A stretch of 6,359 nucleotides of DNA from contig JAQVGK010000210.1 in assembly GCA_028696755.1 (NCBI GenBank), positions 1-6,359 of the forward strand, written 5' to 3'. The DNA comes from Bacteroidales bacterium. GTDB lineage: Bacteria; Bacteroidota; Bacteroidia; Bacteroidales; ML635J-15. Under the pieces are notes generated by a model that saw only the letters and a program-made list of their open reading frames with translations, was not told where the DNA came from and made no database searches. This document shows positions 1 to 5,809 of this stretch, piece after piece. Position numbers and translations under genes: made by a program. How positions within the stretch are numbered: position 1 is the first letter of the stretch; each line of letters begins with the position of its first letter.

Positions 1-405
1 ATTGTTGACATTATCGAAAATTCGAAAAACTCCGACAAAATTGGTTTCTCCGATACTACTTACGAATCAGTAACAAAGCTTAAACATTTTAATTATAAAA
101 TGATTTATAATCATCCCGAGTTAAACCGATACGACAAATTTTGCCACAACATCATTGCATCATTATTCGACCACCTTATAAATCTTATTGAAGCATATAA
201 ATTCGAATTTCATAAATACTATGAGAGCGGAATTGAACTTGACAAAAACTTTGGTGAATATATTTGCGGGATGTTCGACTTTTATTCGGTTGAAAAATCT
301 TCTTCCACTCAAATTGTAACCGACTACATCTCTGGTATGACAGATACCTTTGCATTGGAGTCTATAAAACAAATTACTATCCCCAAACCAATACATTTTA
401 AGTAA
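1..405 (+). CDS. dgt: dGTPase-family HD phosphohydrolase, C-terminal part (5' end outside window)
   Basis: The reading frame is open from base 1 to the TAA at 403-405, giving the last 134 residues; the ATG at 100 is internal, because homologous-looking sequence (LKHFNY, visible residues 27-32) lies before it. The family hydrolyses dGTP or other dNTPs to the deoxynucleoside and triphosphate in the cytoplasm. The identification rests on the C-terminal 'HD-associated' region: an LKxFNYxxIYxHPEL-like stretch (about residues 27-41), then a helical part, then the hallmark DYISGMTD (residues 108-115) followed by TFALE, matching the family's DYIAGMTDRFA signature. The metal-binding HD motifs would lie upstream and cannot be seen, so activity and substrate range cannot be judged. 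The stop codon overlaps the next start by one base (TAATG), indicating cotranscription and probably coupled translation with the SiaB-like gene. Family assignment is fairly secure; the symbol is by family only. Confidence 0.82.
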   Translation: MVDIIENSKNSDKIGFSDTTYESVTKLKHFNYKMIYNHPELNRYDKFCHNIIASLFDHLINLIEAYKFEFHKYYESGIELDKNFGEYICGMFDFYSVEKSSSTQIVTDYISGMTDTFALESIKQITIPKPIHFK

Positions 406-905
406 TGCAAAAGGGAAAACATATATTATTTAAGTATAAATTCAAAAATCAAGAGGATTATATTGACTTCAATCTAAAAATTGAATCTGGGTTAAAAGAT
501 TTGAATAAAAAGCATTTGAAAAAAATATTAATATGCAGCACCGAACTCATACAAAACAATATCATACATAATTTTTCCAGCCCGTCTATCTTTGAGATTT
601 CTAAAAATAATAACTCCATAATTATTGAATATTCGCAAATTATTGACGAAGTGCAGTTTTTAAAATTAGACGCACTAATTAACACCATTAATAATATAGA
701 CCTTATCTCAATTAAAGACAAAATCAAAAACAACATTACGAATAACTTAAAGAATGTTAGTTGTGGCAATGGTTTGATGACCTGTCGTTTAAAATCCGAA
801 AACACCATTAATGTCCAATTAATTAATAAGGTATATTCAGAAAATGAAACATATTACAATTTTAAAATCCAATTAAAACTCAACGATAATGATAAAGACA
901 ATTGA
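405..905 (+). CDS. siaB: SiaB-family protein kinase (DUF6272-like, GHKL-type fold)
   Basis: This 166-residue protein matches the SiaB family in length and layout. In Pseudomonas aeruginosa SiaB phosphorylates the small protein SiaC; it has a histidine-kinase-like ATP-binding fold but acts on a Thr residue. Visible motifs are an N-box-like ELIQNNIIH (residues 47-55: E47, N51, H55) and a short G-box-like GNGLM (121-125) before the last strands. No signal peptide or membrane segment is seen, so it should be cytosolic. The ATG shares its A with the preceding TAA stop, and the 3' end overlaps the siaC-like gene by 17 bases; the adjacency strongly supports the pairing. Composition is extreme: Asn, Lys and Ile make up about 44% of residues (26, 22 and 25). 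The G-box is shorter than the GGAGLGL form I recall for the family, so divergent or weak activity is possible. The family call is from pattern recognition and context. Confidence 0.78.
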   Translation: MQKGKHILFKYKFKNQEDYIDFNLKIESGLKDLNKKHLKKILICSTELIQNNIIHNFSSPSIFEISKNNNSIIIEYSQIIDEVQFLKLDALINTINNIDLISIKDKIKNNITNNLKNVSCGNGLMTCRLKSENTINVQLINKVYSENETYYNFKIQLKLNDNDKDN

Positions 906-1248
906 AAAAGGCTCGAAAACACCATTAATAATTGCCGACACAGATTTAGCTCTAATTAAAATTAGTGGGGTAATAATTCCTGAAAACCCCATACCCCTTT
1001 TCGAAGAAATAATGAACCTAACTAAATTGGTAAGCGAAAAAAATAAAGTTGTACAGATTGAATTTGACCTTGAGTATTTTAATACTGGAGCTGCAAGGTA
1101 TATCTATGATTACTTAAAGAACTTAAAACTCATCACATCTCTTACTATAAAATGGTTTTACGAAAAAGACGACGAAGATATCCTCGAAAGCGGACAAGAA
1201 TTTAGCGCAATGACAGGAATTGAATTCTCTTTTATAGAAAAAATCTAG
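889..1248 (+). CDS. siaC: SiaC-family regulatory phosphoprotein (DUF1987)
   Basis: This 119-residue single-domain cytosolic protein has the typical length of the SiaC/DUF1987 family. Known SiaC is phosphorylated by SiaB on Thr68 and dephosphorylated by the PP2C-type SiaA; the unphosphorylated form binds and activates the diguanylate cyclase SiaD. Here the N-terminal KGSKTPLI (residues 7-14), the ISGVIIPENP segment (25-34), the central FDLEYFNTGAARYI (59-72) and the C-terminal WFYEKDDEDILESG acidic stretch are all recognisable family landmarks. T66 sits where the phosphorylated Thr is expected. The two residues after it are Gly-Ala rather than the Ser-Ser common in the family. The ATG at 889 lies inside the end of the kinase gene (17-base overlap), so translation is probably coupled and the stoichiometry linked. 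No clear Shine-Dalgarno is present. The output partner in this organism is unknown from the window. Confidence 0.85.
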   Translation: MIKTIEKGSKTPLIIADTDLALIKISGVIIPENPIPLFEEIMNLTKLVSEKNKVVQIEFDLEYFNTGAARYIYDYLKNLKLITSLTIKWFYEKDDEDILESGQEFSAMTGIEFSFIEKI

Positions 1249-1277
1249 AGGTGCTTTTCGATATTTGATGTCATTAA

Positions 1278-1309
1278 TTTGTTGTGATAAATAAAAATTT
1301 GTATTTTTA
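1278..1309 (+). promoter_or_regulatory. Candidate Bacteroidota-type promoter before the T9SS gene pair
   Basis: A TTTG at 1278-1281 is followed after 20 bases by TATTTTTA at 1302-1309, which matches the Bacteroidota -7 consensus TAnnTTTG at 7 of 8 fixed or free positions (last G replaced by A). The spacing fits the -33/-7 arrangement known for the phylum's main sigma factor. A transcript would begin near 1316, about 10 bases before the ATG at 1326. The region is very AT-rich, so chance matches are likely, and read-through from the siaBC genes is equally possible. Confidence 0.3.
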
Positions 1310-1325
1310 TAAAAAATCTCAAAAA

Positions 1326-2618
1326 ATGGCAATTTCGATTAAAAGCATAGTTATTAAATACTATTTTCCGATATGGATTTTTATTGGCTTCTCAACCATT
1401 TTAGAATCACAATTAGCTGCACAAATCTTGACAAACAACGGGCAAACAATCTGGTTCGAAACAGGCTCACAATCAACTATTGACGGAGATATTTTAAATC
1501 AATCTGGAACAATTACAATAAATAGTGACGAGCCTAATTTTGCGACATTGAATATTTATGGGAATTTGACAAATAATGATGAAATTTCTGCTCCCGGCCT
1601 AATAAACATTAGTGGTAATTGGATTAATAATGCTTCTTTCGAGGCCGAAGAAGGTACTATTAACATGAACGGAATCAATCAAATAATTGGTGGCAGCAAC
1701 GAAACAACATTTTTCAATCTCGATTTTGTGATTAACGGCATTAAATCGTTGGAAAGCAATATACACATTGATGGAATAATTGATTTGGGCGATTCAGAAT
1801 TAAACACTGGAAGCAATGCCGCTTTTATCGACAATAACAATATAAATGCTGTTCAATTCATCAATGGTTTTGTATCATCAGATGAAGACGGATATTTGCA
1901 ACGTTCGATGCTTTTTGCTGGACAGTATATTTTTCCTGTTGGAGAAAACTTCGAAAGTCCATTTGTGCGCCAGATTGTAATATCGCCTAGCTTTGCCGAA
2001 ATCTCAAAATTCAATTGTCGTTTTGTTTTGGATGATCCCGACAATAACGGAATGTATTCGACTTTGCTAGAGGATAGTATAGAATACATAAACGAAGACT
2101 GGTTCCATTTTATCGAAAGAGAAGCCGGAACAAATCCAGTAAAACTGGAAATTTATCATCTCGAAGATGATGGCAATTTCAATAAGTTTGCAAACTGGAA
2201 AATCACTCCACAACCTGCATGGTACTACTCGCGCGAAAGTTATAAGAGTTCTGACATTTCATGGCTAACCATTACCGAAAATACATTTAATGACTTTAGC
2301 AATCCTGCATTTATCCTTTGTTATAAAACTATTCCCGAAGTCGATACCACTCCCGAAGTAGAAGATTTAATTATTTACAATAGTTTCTCGCCAAACGGGG
2401 ATAATCTCAATGATGATTGGGTTGTTGAAAATTGCCCCAATTGCAAAGTCACCATTTATAACAGAAACGGAAATATAGTATTCGAATCGCTTGAAAATGA
2501 TGTAAATTGGGATGGTAAGTTTAAAGATCAAAAAGTTCCGGATGCTACATATTATTACGTAATCGAAAATCCATCCGACTCAAAAATTTATAAAGGAAGT
2601 GTAACAATAATCAGATAG
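1326..2618 (+). CDS. Secreted T9SS type B cargo protein with gliding-motility-associated C-terminal domain
   Basis: The protein (430 residues from the ATG at 1326) is predicted to be exported by Sec and then through the type IX secretion system to the cell surface or medium. A signal peptide spans about residues 1-33: basic start, a hydrophobic run YFPIWIFIGFSTIL and a cleavage-like LAAQ. Residues 34-330 are rich in Asn, Ile, Gly and short beta-type segments (NLTNNDEISAPGLINISGNW-like), suggesting a beta-sandwich or beta-helix, with no enzyme motif recognised. A linker with a repeated PEV unit (about 337-345) leads to the type B sorting domain (CHU_C/TIGR04131 type, 350-430): FSPNGDNLNDDW, VTIYNRNG, the NWDGK turn, DATYYYVI and a final YKGSVTIIR. 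An in-frame GTG at 1284 would add 14 residues, but would put a charged extension before the signal peptide, so the ATG is preferred. The next gene, 5 bases on, encodes its likely PorP/SprF secretion partner. The ligand or role of the passenger is unknown. Confidence 0.88.
   Translation: MAISIKSIVIKYYFPIWIFIGFSTILESQLAAQILTNNGQTIWFETGSQSTIDGDILNQSGTITINSDEPNFATLNIYGNLTNNDEISAPGLINISGNWINNASFEAEEGTINMNGINQIIGGSNETTFFNLDFVINGIKSLESNIHIDGIIDLGDSELNTGSNAAFIDNNNINAVQFINGFVSSDEDGYLQRSMLFAGQYIFPVGENFESPFVRQIVISPSFAEISKFNCRFVLDDPDNNGMYSTLLEDSIEYINEDWFHFIEREAGTNPVKLEIYHLEDDGNFNKFANWKITPQPAWYYSRESYKSSDISWLTITENTFNDFSNPAFILCYKTIPEVDTTPEVEDLIIYNSFSPNGDNLNDDWVVENCPNCKVTIYNRNGNIVFESLENDVNWDGKFKDQKVPDATYYYVIENPSDSKIYKGSVTIIR
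2333..2359 (+). repeat. Short direct repeat in the linker before the sorting domain
   Basis: TCCCGAAGT occurs at 2333-2341 and again at 2351-2359, an 18-base (six-codon) period that encodes two PEV units separated by DTT. It lies in the flexible linker between the passenger and the T9SS sorting domain of the secreted protein, where short in-frame duplications are easily tolerated. Confidence 0.6.
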
Positions 2619-2623
2619 CAAAA

Positions 2624-3577
2624 ATGAAGAAATTAGGAATTATACTATTGTTGAGCGTTTTTGCTGGAGGACTGTTTGCGCAGCAAATTCCACAACTCTC
2701 ATTTCGTCATCAAAACTTGATGATACAAAATCCGGCAGCTGCAGGCACATCACTAGGTCAGGAAATTAAAATACTTCACCGACAGCAATGGGTTGGCTTT
2801 GATAATGCACCAACAACATCATTTATTTCATACCAGCAAAATTTTAGAAAGACGAATGGATTGGGGGGATATTTAATTAGCGACAGAACTTTTCCAACTT
2901 CACGATTTATTGTTAATGCATCCTATTCATATATCATTGAGATGGATGATGTCAAACTGGCTTTTGGTCTTGCTGCTTTGGTGATGCAATATCGTTTTAA
3001 GAACACAGATTTAAGTTACAGAGAACTTGGCGACCCGAGTTTAGATTTTAGCACTGATCAAAAATGGAGACCAGAGGCAAATGCTGGATTATTGGTTTAT
3101 GGGAATAACTTTTATGGAGGGTTTTCGATTAGCCAATTGATTAAATCTGGTTTTAGGCCATTCTCGACTGGTGATTACGGACTAGTGCAGATGAATAGAC
3201 ATTTCTGTATTAGTGGTCAATATGATTTTTACGCTGGGCAAAATCGAATTTCTCCAGGAATTTTTGCCGAATATGTAAAAAGTGCGCCATTTATCTCTGA
3301 GTACTCGGTATACTACAGCTTCGACAACATGATTTATGGTTCGGCCACCTACAGATTTGCTGATGCACTATGCTTTGCAGTTGGGTATCGCTACGAAAGA
3401 TTCTATCTGGCTTATTCTTTTGACATAGTTACATCATCTCTCAGAAATGCAAATTCAGGTTCTCACGAGATTATGTTTGCTGTTAACATTTCAGGAACAA
3501 AAACCAACACTCCTATGTTTTCATCAGGTGGCAGCAGCAGAAGAAATTCAAGAAATTCGGGTAGAATTTTCTATTAA
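2624..3577 (+). CDS. PorP/SprF-family type IX secretion outer-membrane protein
   Basis: This 317-residue protein begins with a clear signal peptide (KKLGIILLLSVFAGGLFAQ, cleavage near residue 19-20). It carries the family's N-terminal signature: a QNPAAAG motif (about 35-41) followed by HRQQWVGFDNAPTT (52-65), then repeated amphipathic beta strands rich in aromatic residues and Gly, and a near-C-terminal SHEIMFAVNI strand. Members are outer-membrane beta-barrels; PorP and SprF act in T9SS, and SprF-like proteins commonly sit next to, and serve, type B cargo such as the adhesin SprB. Its position 5 bases after a type B cargo gene fits a dedicated cargo-partner pair. After the last strand there is a tail of about 28 residues ending in a Ser/Arg/Asn-rich stretch, not obviously part of the barrel. 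The stop codon overlaps that of the convergent trkA gene. Paralogues are numerous in the phylum, so this need not be the core PorP. Confidence 0.9.
   Translation: MKKLGIILLLSVFAGGLFAQQIPQLSFRHQNLMIQNPAAAGTSLGQEIKILHRQQWVGFDNAPTTSFISYQQNFRKTNGLGGYLISDRTFPTSRFIVNASYSYIIEMDDVKLAFGLAALVMQYRFKNTDLSYRELGDPSLDFSTDQKWRPEANAGLLVYGNNFYGGFSISQLIKSGFRPFSTGDYGLVQMNRHFCISGQYDFYAGQNRISPGIFAEYVKSAPFISEYSVYYSFDNMIYGSATYRFADALCFAVGYRYERFYLAYSFDIVTSSLRNANSGSHEIMFAVNISGTKTNTPMFSSGGSSRRNSRNSGRIFY
3541..3558 (+). repeat. Nine-base tandem duplication in the 3' end of the PorP/SprF gene
   Basis: AAGAAATTC is repeated perfectly head to tail at 3541-3549 and 3550-3558, directly after a short CAG run (3532-3540). In frame it encodes part of a Ser/Arg/Asn-rich tail (RNSRNSG). 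The repeats probably arose by slippage and explain the low-complexity end of the protein. Confidence 0.75.
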
Positions 3578-4911
3578 AAATAATAAGCGATTTTGTGGAT
3601 AGCCGATGGCAGTGCAAAAAGAACAACTTTATCATTTGCTTTTATCTGAGTATCACCCATTGCAATCATGCTTTTTTCACCTCGAACAATTCCACCAATA
3701 ATTACACCCTCCGGGAAATCAATATCCTTTAATTTATTCTTAGTAACAATAGCATCTTTCGAAGTTACAAATTCTAAAACTTCAGCATCAGTTCCTGTCA
3801 GACATTTAATCGAGGCAACTTCGGCTTGCATTGTTTGAGTATATATTGTACTCGCAGCAGTAAGCTTTTTATTTATTATGGTGTCTATTCCCATTTTTGA
3901 TGCAATCTCAAAATAGTCGAGATTCTCTATCTCAGCAACAGTCTTTTTTACCCCATATCGTTTTGCCAAAAGACAGGTTAAAACATTTGTTTCCGAATCC
4001 CCTGTCACAGCAACAAAAGCATCGCATTTCTCGAGTCCAGCCTCTAGCAGCAAGTCGATATTTCTACCATCACCGTTAATAACCATTGCATTAGGCAATT
4101 GCTCCGTCAACCTAAAACATTTCTCAGAATCAGATTCAATTATTTTAACTTTTAATTGACTCTCGATAAATTTAATAGCCTTAATACCAATCCTACTTCC
4201 GCCCAAAAACATCACATTGTTAATGTCAAGTTTTTCTTTTCCGGCCGTTTTAAGTAAATCTTTTATTCCCTGAGGACTGGTAATCATATAAACCAAATCA
4301 TTTTGCATTAAAATATCATCTCCTTTAGGGATAATTGTTTGCTCGTCGCGTGTTATGGCAACAGCTCTATAGTTTTTATTATTCGAAAGCTTAGATGCTT
4401 CGCGCAATGAAAGATTTAAAATCGGACTATTTTCATCAAGTTTTATTACAAATAAAGTAAGTCTTCCTCCCGAGAATTCGAACACTTCTGTTGTTCCGGT
4501 CTGCTTCAAAACACCAACAATTTCTTTTGCTTCAAGAAACTCAGGATAAACCATCTTGTCTATACCCAAATTAATAAATGTAAGCTTATTTATTGGGTTT
4601 AGATACTCCATATTATCAACACGAGCAATTGTTTTCTTTGCACCAAGTTTCTTGGCAAAAATGCAAGATAAAATATTGGTATCTTGCGAATTCGTTACCG
4701 AAATATACAAATCACAATTGTGCACCTTTGCTTCTTTAAGTGTTGAAAAAGAAGTACAAAGGCCCGATACTGTCATTAAGTCGTGCGAACTATCGACCTC
4801 TTTAATTAAATTATCATCTTGATCAATTAAAACCAAGTCATGATTTTCTTTCAGCAACATTTTTGCTAAATATCTTCCAACTTCACCAGCACCAGAAATA
4901 ACAATTTTCAT
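3574..4911 (-). CDS. trkA: Trk system potassium uptake regulator TrkA
   Basis: TrkA is the cytosolic, nucleotide-binding gating subunit of the Trk/Ktr K+ uptake system and works on the membrane protein TrkH. The 445-residue product has the full duplicated architecture: RCK-N domain 1 (residues 1 to about 125, with GAGEVG at 7-12 and acidic D30 at the end of the second strand), RCK-C 1 (about 140-222), RCK-N 2 (about 230-350, with a degenerate GGSRIG at 237-242) and RCK-C 2 (about 365-440). The repeated LSCIFAKKLGAKKTIA and LTCLLAKRYGVKKTVA segments (81-96, 311-326) show the internal duplication. The ATG at 4911 is chosen because it places MKIVISGAGEVG at the N-terminus as in the family; a start at 4947 would add 12 unusual residues and overlap the preceding gene. 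That gene ends 10 bases upstream. No trkH is visible next to it: trkA is last in its block and meets the PorP/SprF gene tail to tail. Confidence 0.95.
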   Translation of the reverse strand: MKIVISGAGEVGRYLAKMLLKENHDLVLIDQDDNLIKEVDSSHDLMTVSGLCTSFSTLKEAKVHNCDLYISVTNSQDTNILSCIFAKKLGAKKTIARVDNMEYLNPINKLTFINLGIDKMVYPEFLEAKEIVGVLKQTGTTEVFEFSGGRLTLFVIKLDENSPILNLSLREASKLSNNKNYRAVAITRDEQTIIPKGDDILMQNDLVYMITSPQGIKDLLKTAGKEKLDINNVMFLGGSRIGIKAIKFIESQLKVKIIESDSEKCFRLTEQLPNAMVINGDGRNIDLLLEAGLEKCDAFVAVTGDSETNVLTCLLAKRYGVKKTVAEIENLDYFEIASKMGIDTIINKKLTAASTIYTQTMQAEVASIKCLTGTDAEVLEFVTSKDAIVTKNKLKDIDFPEGVIIGGIVRGEKSMIAMGDTQIKANDKVVLFALPSAIHKIAYYF

Positions 4912-4921
4912 AACTTCAACT

Positions 4922-5809
4922 TTAAACTTGTCTCGAACTTCTACCAATTATCTGAATTACTTTGTCGGCATAATCAACACAAAAACCTTTATTATTTTTC
5001 TGCTTTAATGCTAATATTCTAAGCTCAAAAATAAAAGAAAGATAGTTTATGTAACTAAGTACACGTATTTTATTAATTCTCAAATCAATTTTATTATCTT
5101 TAATATATTTCTCAACAATTTGCTGGTTGATTAATACACCCTCGTCGTATGGATGAAAGTAGAAAACTATTCCATTTTGATTTCCGGCAAACACAGCTTC
5201 TGCAAGTTCTTCATCGACATAACCGAGTAAAAATATTCCAGGAATATCAAGAGGATAAACAGGAATGTCGGTTTGTTGAGCAATCATGCTAAATAATAAA
5301 GAGATTGTTGGAGCAACATACTTTTTATAACTTAAACAATTGGTAATACTTAGATATTCTGGATTAAAATCGCCAGCTGGATATTTTTTAAATTTGTTTT
5401 CCGAGAATAATATTTTGCTAATAATTTTAACTTTCTCTATTCCAGTAAGTTGATTATTTAATTCAATCCACACCTCTCTAAGAACGCTATCGAAATATGC
5501 TTCTATCTGATTTACATCCACATCCCGATTAAAATATGTTTCCAGCAGAAATACTCCTTCGGCAAGCTGTGGATTTGGATTAAGAGTATAATCCTTAAGT
5601 TTTTTTTCAAATTTAATCCAGAAAATTTCGTCCAAAATATTTTCAGACCTTTCAATCCCAAGGTTATTGGATGAAAATGAATGGTAGTTTTCGAGATAGA
5701 TTCTAAAAAACTCACCGTTTTCCAGAATCTTACCCCGTACTATCTCGTACACGCTTTTATCTGGATCTTCGAGTAAACGAAGTAATGATATTATTTCGTT
5801 ATTGTTCAT
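4922..5809 (-). CDS. SirB1/transglutaminase-core-2-like protein, probably catalytically altered
   Basis: The 295-residue cytosolic protein (no signal peptide) has a helical N-terminal half followed by a region that aligns by eye with the SirB1/Transglut_core2 family. It contains FNPEYLSITNCL (148-159), then YVAPTISLLFSMIAQQTDIPVY (164-185), where the family has a GIPISL...ARRLGLPL pattern. IPGIFLLGY (189-197) stands for the family's PGHFLVRY, and FYFHPYDEGVL (216-226) for the IDPFxGGxLL strand. The His of the GHF motif is Ile here, and the glycine of GxPISL is lost, so transglutaminase-like or protease activity looks unlikely; the family's role is poorly understood in any case. The start at 5809 is preferred (MNNNEIISLL); it overlaps the RelA/SpoT gene end by 11 bases, whereas a start at 5845 would overlap by 47. 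The close packing suggests one operon with the (p)ppGpp enzyme and trkA. Specific function unknown. Confidence 0.68.
   Translation of the reverse strand: MNNNEIISLLRLLEDPDKSVYEIVRGKILENGEFFRIYLENYHSFSSNNLGIERSENILDEIFWIKFEKKLKDYTLNPNPQLAEGVFLLETYFNRDVDVNQIEAYFDSVLREVWIELNNQLTGIEKVKIISKILFSENKFKKYPAGDFNPEYLSITNCLSYKKYVAPTISLLFSMIAQQTDIPVYPLDIPGIFLLGYVDEELAEAVFAGNQNGIVFYFHPYDEGVLINQQIVEKYIKDNKIDLRINKIRVLSYINYLSFIFELRILALKQKNNKGFCVDYADKVIQIIGRSSRQV

Noticed and set aside
458..808. Antisense 116-codon open frame opposite the kinase gene, with hydrophobic stretches
   Set aside because: It is the complement of an AT-rich Asn/Lys/Ile coding sequence, which automatically gives Leu/Phe-rich frames; no recognised domain or start context.
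1235..1259. Possible hairpin (GAAAA...TTTTC) after siaC as a terminator
   Set aside because: The stem is only about 5 AT base pairs with a long loop and no following T run, so termination is not supported.
1284..1325. GTG start at 1284 for the T9SS cargo gene
   Set aside because: It adds a 14-residue charged extension before an already complete signal peptide; the ATG at 1326 gives a normal export signal.
4556..4822. Plus-strand 88-codon frame opposite trkA (and a 60-codon one at 3897-4079)
   Set aside because: Both lie entirely antisense to clear TrkA domains and show no recognisable protein features.
5512..5715. Minus-strand 67-codon frame inside the SirB1-like gene
   Set aside because: Out-of-frame shadow of a well-supported gene with no family features.
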